Part shown: positions 1-6,324 of the stretch, piece by piece
How positions within the stretch are numbered: the first letter of the stretch is position 1
Layout of the letters: each line of letters begins with the position of its first letter
From: an uncultured Chlorobiota bacterium
Lineage (GTDB): Bacteria > Bacteroidota > Ignavibacteria > UBA10030 > UBA6906
DNA length: 19,775 bases
NCBI GenBank assembly: GCA_900696645.1
Contig: CAADGV010000039.1
Location: forward strand, 1 to 19,775
Direction: 5' to 3'
Program-made: the position numbers and the translations under genes
The notes under the pieces: model-generated
The model's input: only the letters and a program-made list of their open reading frames with translations
Told to the model about the DNA's origin: nothing
Databases searched by the model: none

Positions 1-121
1 CTCCGATGCGTGTGATACACATGTTTCTCCGATAGATTGTGGTGGCTTGTTTCCGGTTACTCAGACTGTCCATCTTACCAAATAACCGCTCTTTTGTCCA
101 CCACCTACCGGAAAGGTTTCC

Positions 122-2014
122 TTATTTAGCAACAATGAGTTTCATCGCTTTGAAATAGCTCCCAGCTCTCATCGTGTAGAAATACACTCCCGTCGACAAG
201 GTTGAAGCATTAACTTCCTTCACGTATGAACCTACTTCAAGGAATTCATCCATTATGGTTGAGACTTCTTTGCCGAGAACATCAAAGATCCGCAACGTGA
301 CGTGGCTCGCTTTGCCGATATCAAAACTGATTTTCGTTACAGGATTGAAGGGATTGGGAAAGTTGCCAAGCAATTTTGTTTCGGTTGGAAGGCTCTTTTC
401 ATCAGTTCGTGATGACAATTTCAGGAATTCACCCCTGATCTCCTTCTTGTTCGAGGGCACAGAGAACAAGACGCTTCCGCCATACGCGATCTTCGTGACG
501 ATGCGATAGCTGAAAATGTCGCTGAAATATGAAATGAGAATTTCCTCATCCTTGTACGAACTGGCTGAAGAAGAGAGCGTTGCAATGTCTGCGTACGCCG
601 TATCGTACATCCACTTTCTTTGCACAATGTAGTTCAATGAGCCCAGGTTAAATACGCCTGACGAGTCCAAGAAGGTATTGGCAGTCCAAGTCAGGAGAGG
701 GTATCCACCATCGTTGAGAATGGAGTCGAGTGTAACAGTCGCAACAACATTCTTGAGTGCTTTATATGCATCTATCCTTCCAGCTCCTGTTCCCGACTGA
801 GAAATCGGATTGCAACTGAGGGGGCTGATAAAGATACGCCGTAAACTCTCAATTGAAATATGAGGGTTGAAGCTTCGCATGAGTGCTGCCACACCACCAG
901 CCACCGGTGCCGCGTATGATGAGCCGCCATACAAGGCTGGCGCTGACAACTTGACCCCGCTCCCCGTTGTCGTTCCAACGTAATTGTTGGAATCAACATT
1001 TGCTACGGAGACACCATATCCACTCTGGTATATCGGGCCAGGAACATTATTCCCGGCAGCATTGACGAATAAGACACCGTGCGCGAAGGCCGTATCAATG
1101 AAGGGTTGCCAAAAAGTAGGGTTAAATGCAAATGCATATACGAAAACTCGCGCGCCATTGTCCACGGCATAAGCAAGGCTATTCCAGTGGGAAGAGGGAA
1201 GACCCATGATTCGGCACTTTGGGGCAACCCCTACTCCACAGTTAGTTGAAACACAAGAATCAATCGCGGACGCCGCATGGGAAGCCATGGGCGTTCCATG
1301 CCACCACAACGGGTCACCGGGTAGCAAGCAAGAGTTTTCAATATCAGGGTCGTTGCAATTGAAATTCCATCCATGAATATCATCGATGAACCCATTATTG
1401 TCATCATCAATTCCGTTATTGGGAATCTCACCCCAATTCGTCCAGAGATTGGAAGCAACATCTGCCGAAAAATACTGGTTGTTTGGTTCAGTCAAACACT
1501 TTATCCCACCTCCGCAAATTGCAATAACCACACTGGTATCTCCAAGTGTCCATTCCCACGCTTCGGGGCCATTCACATCCGCTTTGTCCGTTCCTTGGTG
1601 AACATACCACATTTGGTCGTTAGCAAACTTCGCATCGTTCGGGTAGTATGGCCCGAGCAACTCCGGGGTTTCGTCTGGTACAGGTAATGCCCATTGCACA
1701 AACTCATTTGCCTCGTACGACTCTTTGAGGCTTTCCAAATCCGCGCGCTCATCAAAGAACAGCGTGAAAAATTTGCGAAAGGGGCTGCCAGCTTTGTACG
1801 ACATCGGATACATTGCGATAAGCTCACTGTTCTGATTCAGTTCGACTAAAGAAGATGCTTTCTCATTATCGAGAGTTGCAGAGCCATCTTCTTCGATTAC
1901 CATTCCGTCAAGTGCCTCTTCGGTCAAGCAGACGGCCAGCTTTACCGGGTTTGACTGTGCTGACGCCTGAACGACACTCACGAATACAAATAAGACTACA
2001 AGCATTTGTTTCAT
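122..2014 (-). CDS. Secreted S8 (subtilisin-like) peptidase homologue with T9SS C-terminal sorting domain; catalytic Asp apparently lost
   Basis: 630 aa. A signal peptide (about residues 1-20, ending ASAQ) is followed by a variable N-terminal region, a subtilase fold (about 130-425) and a C-terminal sorting domain (about 548-630: NFPNPFNP, then LRIFDVLGKEV and STGVYFY). The last is typical of type IX secretion cargo, so the product is expected to cross the outer membrane and be attached or released. Visible subtilase landmarks are His239 in HGT, oxyanion Asn322 in AAGN and nucleophile Ser366 in GSSYAAP. A Ca-binding-like Asp/Asn-rich loop lies at 199-217 (NGIDDDNNGFIDD). The strand that normally ends in D-T/S-G reads VVIAICGGG, placing Gly168 where the catalytic Asp should be. 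Protease activity is therefore doubtful; it may act as a binding protein or use another acid. The ATG has a GAGGTG ribosome site 5 nt upstream. It stands alone behind a 533-nt structured leader region. The 121 nt after the stop show no clear gene or terminator. Confidence 0.9.
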   Translation of the reverse strand: MKQMLVVLFVFVSVVQASAQSNPVKLAVCLTEEALDGMVIEEDGSATLDNEKASSLVELNQNSELIAMYPMSYKAGSPFRKFFTLFFDERADLESLKESYEANEFVQWALPVPDETPELLGPYYPNDAKFANDQMWYVHQGTDKADVNGPEAWEWTLGDTSVVIAICGGGIKCLTEPNNQYFSADVASNLWTNWGEIPNNGIDDDNNGFIDDIHGWNFNCNDPDIENSCLLPGDPLWWHGTPMASHAASAIDSCVSTNCGVGVAPKCRIMGLPSSHWNSLAYAVDNGARVFVYAFAFNPTFWQPFIDTAFAHGVLFVNAAGNNVPGPIYQSGYGVSVANVDSNNYVGTTTGSGVKLSAPALYGGSSYAAPVAGGVAALMRSFNPHISIESLRRIFISPLSCNPISQSGTGAGRIDAYKALKNVVATVTLDSILNDGGYPLLTWTANTFLDSSGVFNLGSLNYIVQRKWMYDTAYADIATLSSSASSYKDEEILISYFSDIFSYRIVTKIAYGGSVLFSVPSNKKEIRGEFLKLSSRTDEKSLPTETKLLGNFPNPFNPVTKISFDIGKASHVTLRIFDVLGKEVSTIMDEFLEVGSYVKEVNASTLSTGVYFYTMRAGSYFKAMKLIVAK

Positions 2015-2082
2015 AACAACACCTCATACCGTTGTTGTTGAAGGAAACTGTGATTTACGCTAGAATGAAATTGCGGTTTCAT
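2011..2082 (-). other. Possible 23-aa leader ORF overlapping the peptidase start (ATGA)
   Basis: An ATG at 2082 opens a 23-codon frame (begins MKPQFHSSV, ends YEVLL). Its TGA overlaps the peptidase ATG by 4 nt, the arrangement expected for translational coupling. The same frame is open upstream as far as a TAG at 2107-2109, and before that lies a very strong Shine-Dalgarno sequence (2129-2140). The ATG itself has only a poor ribosome site (AGGG, 2 nt away). There is no homology signal I recognise, and the start overlaps a perfect hairpin (2063-2084). A chance frame is quite possible. Confidence 0.2.
2038..2066 (+). promoter_or_regulatory. Plus-strand sigma70-like promoter (TTGAAG-17-TAGAAT)
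   Basis: TTGAAG at 2038-2043 and TAGAAT at 2061-2066 are separated by exactly 17 nt, matching the housekeeping consensus at 4/6 and 5/6 positions. The expected transcription start is near 2073. No plus-strand protein gene follows, but a structured stretch and an intrinsic terminator do (2159-2250). It is read here as the possible promoter of a small RNA. Confidence 0.4.
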
Positions 2083-2084
2083 TC
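2063..2084. repeat. Perfect 8-bp inverted repeat
   Basis: gaatgaaa (2063-2070) and tttcattc (2077-2084) pair perfectly around a 6-nt loop. It overlaps the -10 of the plus-strand promoter candidate and lies about 50 nt before the peptidase start on the minus strand. It could be an operator or an mRNA hairpin. Confidence 0.5.
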
Positions 2085-2128
2085 CCTGTTGACCGACTTC
2101 CTGCTTCTACCACTGTCTTTTGATTTCC

Positions 2129-2140
2129 TCACCTCCTTTC
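2129..2140 (-). promoter_or_regulatory. Unusually strong Shine-Dalgarno sequence without a proper ORF
   Basis: On the minus strand this reads gaaaggaggtga, complementary over 12 nt to the 16S tail. At ideal distance (4 nt after it) comes ATC, then codons for KRQW and a TAG. No ATG, GTG or TTG is suitably placed. This suggests either a decayed or non-canonical leader peptide, or that the sequence is really an anti-SD-like element of a plus-strand RNA. Confidence 0.4.
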
Positions 2141-2213
2141 AGTACATTGCTATTGCCGACAACAGAACTCCTTTTTAGGAGAAGGCTCATACCTTCTGTT
2201 GTAGGCGTAATAC

Positions 2214-2250
2214 CCGCGTCGGGCATTGCGGTGCCCGGCGCGGCTTTTTT
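2214..2250 (+). terminator. Strong plus-strand intrinsic terminator
   Basis: A 12-bp GC-rich stem (2214-2225 with 2232-2243, one G-U pair, 6-nt loop ttgcgg) is followed by C and six T (2245-2250). Read on the minus strand it is a stable hairpin preceded by A6, so it is not a terminator for the peptidase transcript. There is no plus-strand protein gene for it to serve. Confidence 0.7.
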
Positions 2251-2369
2251 GGTAGAGCCGTGAATCGACGTGGTGAACAGCTGCCACTCCTCATTCATCT
2301 TTGGAAGTAGTGCCGTTTCCCGCTGATCTGTTACTCTAACGTAGACGAAAATGAAAGGCGAAGGTGGAG

Positions 2370-2392
2370 AAAAAAACGAAGACGAGCGTCTT
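2370..2392 (-). terminator. Weak minus-strand terminator, possibly of the fab-rnc operon or an attenuator
   Basis: The minus strand reads aagac-gctc-gtctt (2392-2379), then CG and seven T (2376-2370). It lies about 155 nt after the rnc stop and about 97 nt after the -10 of a promoter-like pair (2489-2517). Its left arm can instead pair with agcgttcttt (2424-2415) in a longer 9-bp bulged stem, so two mutually exclusive structures are possible. The stem is short, so efficiency is uncertain. Confidence 0.45.
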
Positions 2393-2488
2393 TCTTATCT
2401 CATCCACTCGCTGCAAAGAACGCTCGATGTATCAAACTCCGGGCGGGGGTTGTCTATTAGGCACTGAAGTTTGACAATATCTGCGAAT

Positions 2489-2517
2489 AAGATACACCAG
2501 GGACAGAAATATGTCAA
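2489..2517 (-). promoter_or_regulatory. Minus-strand promoter toward the S8 peptidase (TTGACA-17-TATCTT)
   Basis: A perfect TTGACA (2517-2512) is followed after 17 nt by TATCTT (2494-2489, 4/6). It lies just downstream of rnc and points at the peptidase. It would give a leader of about 470 nt. A perfect 7-bp inverted repeat (tcaaact/agtttga, 2432-2438 with 2468-2474) falls at the start of the predicted transcript. Confidence 0.45.
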
Positions 2518-2547
2518 GTTAAATTTATCAAAATGTGCAACGTTCAC

Positions 2548-3339
2548 TCACGTTTTTCTCTGCAATCTCTCCAGCGCCCTGCTCGCCGCGAGTTGCTCGG
2601 CTTCCTTTTTGTTCTTGCCGGTGCCGGTACCGCTTTTTTTGCCGTTGAGCGAAACTTCAACCGTAAACGTCCGGTCGTGGTCGGGGCCTTCTTCTTTCAC
2701 AATTGTGTAGCGCGGAACGCCGAGTCCGTGTGCTTGCGCAAACTCAAGCAACATGCTCTTGTAGTTTTCGTCGGAGGTGATCACGGTTCTATTCTGCAGC
2801 GCCTCGACAAGTTGCCGCTCGACAAATTTCTTCGCCGCATCGAACCCGCCGTCGAGGTACACTGCGGCGATGATCGCCTCGTATGTATCCGCAACGATTG
2901 TATCCGAGCCTTTGCCCATGGATTGCTGCGCGCTGTGACTCATGAGAATGAATTTGGAAAGATTGATGCTCTTCGAGTACGCTACAAGCGCTTTGCGGTT
3001 GACGAGGCGAGAACGGACTTTCGTCAGCTCGCCTTCGTCCGCTGAAGGGAAGTGGCGGTACAAATATTCTCCCACAATCAGATTGAGGATCGAATCACCC
3101 AAAAACTCAAGCCGCTCGTTGGATTCTCCGTGCTGGTTGGTTTGTTGAAGGTAGGATCGGTGAACAAGCGCCTGCACGAAAAGATCCGCGTTGCGGATTC
3201 TGTACTGCAGAGCTTGTTCGAGCCCTTTGATGTTGTCAGGAGGGAGGGTGATTGACTCGTCTCCCCCCGAAGAGTCTCTGTTACGTCCGCCGGCGGCGGA
3301 CGGGAAGAACTTCCTGCGAAGTTCCTTCAGCCACCCCAT
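2548..3339 (-). CDS. rnc: Ribonuclease III
   Basis: 263 aa. It cleaves double-stranded RNA in rRNA and mRNA maturation. The RNase III signature NERLEFLGDS is at 74-83. Catalytic acids by comparison with the E. coli enzyme are Glu75, Asp82, Asp151 and Glu154 (ADTYE). A double-stranded RNA-binding domain follows (about 192-260), ending in KKEAEQLAASRAL. The N-terminus is about 35 residues longer than in the E. coli protein and of low complexity; its coding DNA contains a perfect 8-bp GC-rich palindrome (3284-3302). It is the last gene of the fatty-acid operon, 24 nt after fabF, an order also found in other bacteria. The ATG has a modest GGGTGA ribosome site. Confidence 0.96.
   Translation of the reverse strand: MGWLKELRRKFFPSAAGGRNRDSSGGDESITLPPDNIKGLEQALQYRIRNADLFVQALVHRSYLQQTNQHGESNERLEFLGDSILNLIVGEYLYRHFPSADEGELTKVRSRLVNRKALVAYSKSINLSKFILMSHSAQQSMGKGSDTIVADTYEAIIAAVYLDGGFDAAKKFVERQLVEALQNRTVITSDENYKSMLLEFAQAHGLGVPRYTIVKEEGPDHDRTFTVEVSLNGKKSGTGTGKNKKEAEQLAASRALERLQRKT
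3284..3302. repeat. GC-rich perfect palindrome in the rnc 5' coding region
   Basis: cgtccgcc/ggcggacg with loop ggc, inside codons of the variable N-terminal extension of RNase III (around A15-R19). Similar GC-rich hairpins occur at 10517-10532 and 14227-14244, suggesting a dispersed short-palindrome family in this genome. Similarity was judged by eye. Confidence 0.5.
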
Positions 3340-3363
3340 GAATCACCCGCCATGAATTGCTGA

Positions 3364-4611
3364 TTACGAAGTGTATTTCTTGACGATAAGTGTCGCGTTC
3401 TTTCCTCCGAATCCGAACGTGTTGCTGAGGGCGTAGTTCACAGTCCGCTTTACCGCAACGTTCGGTGTGTAGTTCAAATCGCATTCAGGATCGGGGAATT
3501 CCTGATTGATGGTCGGGGGAATGTGATCGGCGTAGCACGCCATGATTGCGGCAATCGCCTCAATAGCGCCCGCCGCGCCGAGCAAATGCCCGGTCATGGA
3601 TTTCGTTGAGCTGATATTCAGCTTCTTAGCATGCTCACCGAACGTTGTTTTGATTGCGGTGTTCTCGGCAATATCGCCCAGTGGGGTCGATGTCCCGTGA
3701 ACATTGATGTAGTCAACCGCCTCCGGCGCAATGCCTGCGTCGTTCAGGGCACGCTTCATCGAGCGTACTGCCCCCTCTCCGCCTTCAGCCGGAGCAGTAA
3801 TATGATGAGCGTCCGCGGTGTACCCTATGCCGACAACTTCAGCGTAGATCTTTGCCCCGCGTTTGAGAGCGTGTTGGAGTTCCTCCAGCACAAGTGTTGC
3901 CCCTCCTTCTCCCATCACGAAGCCGTCGCGCTTTGCATCGAACGGGCGGCTTGCCTTCTCCGGCTCGTCGTTGCGTGTGGAGAGCGCCTTCATCGAATCG
4001 AACCCGCCGAGCCCCATCGGCGTAATAGGTGCTTCGGAACCGCCGCATACCATCACGTCCGCATCGCCGTATTGGATGATGCGGTACGAATCGCCGATGG
4101 CATGATTCGCCGTGGCGCATGCCGAAACTGTTGCATACGTCGGGCCTTTCAAGCCGTGCTTCATCGAAACCTGGCTTGATGCGATATCGGGGATGAGCAT
4201 GGGAATGAAAAACGGGCTGATACGCCGGGGGCCGCCTTCCTTGTAGTTGTTGAACTGGGCGTCGTAGGTGATCATTCCTCCGATGCCGGAACCGTACACG
4301 CATCCGGCACGATCGGCGTCCATGTCCTTCAACGGCAATCCCGAATCGGCAACTGCTTCATCCGATGCAACCACCGCGTACTGTGCAAAGGGATCCATAC
4401 GTTGGGCGGACTTCCTGTCCATGAAATCTGTGGCCTTGAATCCCTTTACTTCACAGGCGAATCGTGTTCCGAACAAGGCTGCGTCGAAGTAGGTAATGGC
4501 GGCTGCACCGCTTTTCCCGGCGAGAAGGCTTGTCCAATATTCCTTCGCGTTCAGGCCGATCGGCGTTACTGCACCCATGCCGGTGACGACGACTCTTCGT
4601 TTCTCACTCAT
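3364..4611 (-). CDS. fabF: Beta-ketoacyl-ACP synthase II
   Basis: 415 aa, the usual length for KAS II. It condenses malonyl-ACP with acyl-ACP in each elongation round of type II fatty acid synthesis. The nucleophile is Cys165 in TVSACAT. The decarboxylation histidines are His305 ([10 protein letters not shown]) and His342 ([11 protein letters not shown]), with the conserved Lys337 between them. The glycine-rich C-terminal NTFGFGGKN is present. The ATG at 4611 has GGAAAGGA upstream. It lies between acpP (58 nt gap) and rnc (24 nt gap). Cys-His-His chemistry separates it from FabH-type (Cys-His-Asn) enzymes. Confidence 0.97.
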   Translation of the reverse strand: MSEKRRVVVTGMGAVTPIGLNAKEYWTSLLAGKSGAAAITYFDAALFGTRFACEVKGFKATDFMDRKSAQRMDPFAQYAVVASDEAVADSGLPLKDMDADRAGCVYGSGIGGMITYDAQFNNYKEGGPRRISPFFIPMLIPDIASSQVSMKHGLKGPTYATVSACATANHAIGDSYRIIQYGDADVMVCGGSEAPITPMGLGGFDSMKALSTRNDEPEKASRPFDAKRDGFVMGEGGATLVLEELQHALKRGAKIYAEVVGIGYTADAHHITAPAEGGEGAVRSMKRALNDAGIAPEAVDYINVHGTSTPLGDIAENTAIKTTFGEHAKKLNISSTKSMTGHLLGAAGAIEAIAAIMACYADHIPPTINQEFPDPECDLNYTPNVAVKRTVNYALSNTFGFGGKNATLIVKKYTS

Positions 4612-4669
4612 AGATTTCCTTTCCGAAAACCGATGCGCTCAGTGGAATGCACGGTTCCGCTTGTACCAA

Positions 4670-4909
4670 TCAGGCAGACTTTGAATTGATGTATTTGATT
4701 GCGTCGCCGACCGTTCCGATTTTTTCGGCATCCTCGTCGGGGATGGTCAACCCGAATGCCTTCTCGAACTCCATCACCAACTCGACCGTATCCAGCGAAT
4801 CGGCTCCGAGATCATTGGTGAAGGATGCCTCGGGCGTTATTTGACCTTCGTCGACGCCGAGTTTATTGACGATGATTTCCTTCACTTTTGCTTCGACATC
4901 TGCTGCCAT
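4670..4909 (-). CDS. acpP: Acyl carrier protein
   Basis: 79 aa, acidic, a four-helix carrier protein. The phosphopantetheine attachment site is Ser38 in the motif [11 protein letters not shown]. It carries the growing acyl chain between the Fab enzymes encoded around it and donates acyl groups to PlsX. A strong AAGGAGG ribosome site lies before the ATG, fitting the high expression expected for ACP. It sits 51 nt after fabG and 58 nt before fabF, the common order fabG-acpP-fabF. Confidence 0.98.
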   Translation of the reverse strand: MAADVEAKVKEIIVNKLGVDEGQITPEASFTNDLGADSLDTVELVMEFEKAFGLTIPDEDAEKIGTVGDAIKYINSKSA

Positions 4910-4960
4910 TGTTGTATCCTCCTTGGTGTTTGGATTTGTGAGTGTGACGTGTTGCGTCTA

Positions 4961-5707
4961 CTACATTGTCATTCCGCCGTCAACGCAAATTACCTGGCCG
5001 GTAATATAGTTTGCGTCCTGCGATGCGAGAAACTTCACGACGGATGCGATCTCATGCGCTTGTGCCGTGCGTTTCAGCGGAATAAAATCTGCGAGAGCCT
5101 TCTTTTGATCGTCGCTCAGCTTGTCGGTCATGTCGGTTTCAACGTAGCCGGGGGCGACTGCATTTACTGCAATATTGCGAGAACCTAACTCTTTTGCAAT
5201 AGATTTTGTGAATCCGATAATGCCCGCCTTCGACGCCGCATAGTTTGCCTGTCCGGCGTTGCCGGTAATGCCGACAATTGATGTGATATTGATGATCTTT
5301 CCCGAACGTTGGCTCATCATCGTCCTGCAAGCGGCCTTTGTGTAATTGAACACACTGTTGAGATTGTTGTCGAGTACGGCATTCCAATCGTCTTCACTCA
5401 TTCTCATCAGCAGGCCATCCTTGGTAATGCCCGCGTTATTCACGAGAATGTCGAGGTGGCCGAACTCTTTCACGACAGCGTTCACGACTTCCGCTGCATT
5501 CGTGGTCGAAACGGCATCCGCTTGATATGCTCGCGCTACAAGTCCTCTTACGGCTAAATCTTTGACTAGTTCTTCGGCCGGTGCCGCCGAACTCTTGTAC
5601 GTGAAGGCCACTTTCGATCCGGCCTCCGCAAGAGCAACAACAATTGCCTTGCCGATTCCCCGTCCGCCGCCGGTGACTAATGCGACCGTATTGTCCAAGA
5701 TTCCCAT
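4961..5707 (-). CDS. fabG: 3-oxoacyl-ACP reductase
   Basis: 248 aa with the chosen start. A short-chain dehydrogenase that reduces 3-ketoacyl-ACP with NADPH. It has the nucleotide-binding TGGGRGIG (12-19), NNAG (90-93), Asn115, catalytic Ser143, Tyr156 and Lys160 (YAASK), and the C-terminal ITGQVICVDGGMTM. The frame is open further upstream to 5860, but that part lies over the end of the DUF3109 gene and does not look like a reductase. The ATG at 5707 has AAAGG at 6 nt spacing. The ATG at 5713 overlaps the upstream TGA (ATGA) but has no room for a ribosome site. Either way the two genes are translationally coupled. Confidence 0.97.
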   Translation of the reverse strand: MGILDNTVALVTGGGRGIGKAIVVALAEAGSKVAFTYKSSAAPAEELVKDLAVRGLVARAYQADAVSTTNAAEVVNAVVKEFGHLDILVNNAGITKDGLLMRMSEDDWNAVLDNNLNSVFNYTKAACRTMMSQRSGKIINITSIVGITGNAGQANYAASKAGIIGFTKSIAKELGSRNIAVNAVAPGYVETDMTDKLSDDQKKALADFIPLKRTAQAHEIASVVKFLASQDANYITGQVICVDGGMTM

Positions 5708-5709
5708 GC

Positions 5710-6315
5710 TCATCCTTTGGTTTCTACAAGTGACCCTTTGCGAAGCGACTCGTAGTGGTTTTCTATCATCGTGTAGCCATCTTCGCCGAGCAGATGTGTG
5801 AGTTCTTCTTTGCAGGCAACAAAGAGAGGCGTCGAAAATGCCGAACTGATTGTGCAGCAACGTTGCTCGCCTTGCAGCATCGGATCAAAGCTCACGAGGT
5901 TGCCGCTCACCTCAATGGGGAAGAGTACACAGTACATCGGCTTCCACGCCCACTTGTGTTTGCCCGCTGCCACAGCAGCCAATTGAATCGAACATCGCCC
6001 GACTTTGTCGAGGAATGCGCATTTGTCGTTAATAACTTCCGATCCGATTGCTTTTCCTGAAGGGAAGTCGCTGTCGTCGACGATCTCATGCTCAAACCAC
6101 TTGGTTTCATCCGTTGTCTGTGTTTCATCCATCTGCTGCTTGACGAGATCCTTCTCCTCCATGATACGTTCGTGATCTTTCACATCCATCCACACTCCGC
6201 CTTCGCAGCATTGGGATGAACAGTTACACGGACTTCCGCCTTCAGGATATCCCTTCTCGAAAAACTCATTTGAGATGGTGAATTGTTTTACCTTCAATTG
6301 TTGTTCTTGCGCCAT
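5710..6315 (-). CDS. DUF3109-like cysteine-rich protein inside the fab operon
   Basis: 201 aa, no signal peptide or membrane segment, so cytoplasmic. It has ten cysteines: Cys30, 32, 36 and 37 (CNCSSQCC), Cys99 and 108 (CAFLDKVGRC), Cys129 (MYCVLFPIE), Cys153 and 154, and Cys168. The pattern resembles the DUF3109/YkgJ-type cysteine-cluster proteins, thought to bind zinc or an iron-sulfur centre, but no reaction is established. It lies 9 nt after fabD and overlaps the start of fabG, so it is co-transcribed and probably co-translated with lipid synthesis enzymes. That context hints at a role linked to fatty-acid metabolism or metal/redox sensing, which is inference only. The family call rests on recall of the cysteine spacing. 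Confidence 0.75.
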   Translation of the reverse strand: MAQEQQLKVKQFTISNEFFEKGYPEGGSPCNCSSQCCEGGVWMDVKDHERIMEEKDLVKQQMDETQTTDETKWFEHEIVDDSDFPSGKAIGSEVINDKCAFLDKVGRCSIQLAAVAAGKHKWAWKPMYCVLFPIEVSGNLVSFDPMLQGEQRCCTISSAFSTPLFVACKEELTHLLGEDGYTMIENHYESLRKGSLVETKG

Positions 6316-6324
6316 CTCGATTTT

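Larger units (their letters stand above)
2073..2250 (+). ncRNA. Candidate structured small RNA antisense to the peptidase leader
   Basis: About 178 nt between a promoter-like pair (2038-2066) and a strong intrinsic terminator (2214-2250). Inside lies a compact three-way junction. The closing stem is acaacag/ctgttgt (2159-2165 with 2196-2202). The first arm is ctcct/aggag (2168-2172 with 2177-2181, loop tttt), and the second is aagg/cctt (2182-2185 with 2192-2195, loop ctcata). The RNA would also carry tcacctcctttc (2129-2140), the same sequence as the anti-Shine-Dalgarno tail of 16S rRNA. It would be complementary to the 5' leader of the peptidase mRNA. No known RNA family is recognised. Stems were found by eye; no covariation or folding energy was computed, and the structure could instead belong to the minus-strand leader. 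Confidence 0.35.

Noticed and set aside
1-121. Start of another gene at the left edge (ATG at 22, minus strand)
   Set aside because: Only seven complete codons fit in the window, although GGAG precedes the ATG; there is not enough to support a call.
2107-2298. 63-aa minus-strand frame upstream of the peptidase (starts MNEEWQLF, ends KRQW)
   Set aside because: It runs through the GC-rich hairpin and three-way junction, has no ribosome site at its start and no recognisable homology. The sequence is better explained as structured non-coding DNA.
2533-3045. 170-aa plus-strand frame opposite rnc, and similar long antisense frames such as 8129-8932 and 18027-18848
   Set aside because: They mirror strongly conserved minus-strand genes and have low-complexity or arginine-rich translations with no family features.
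5708-5860. Longer fabG start with about 51 extra residues
   Set aside because: The extra part lies over the end of the DUF3109 gene in another frame, does not resemble reductases, and the ATG at 5707 has a proper ribosome site.
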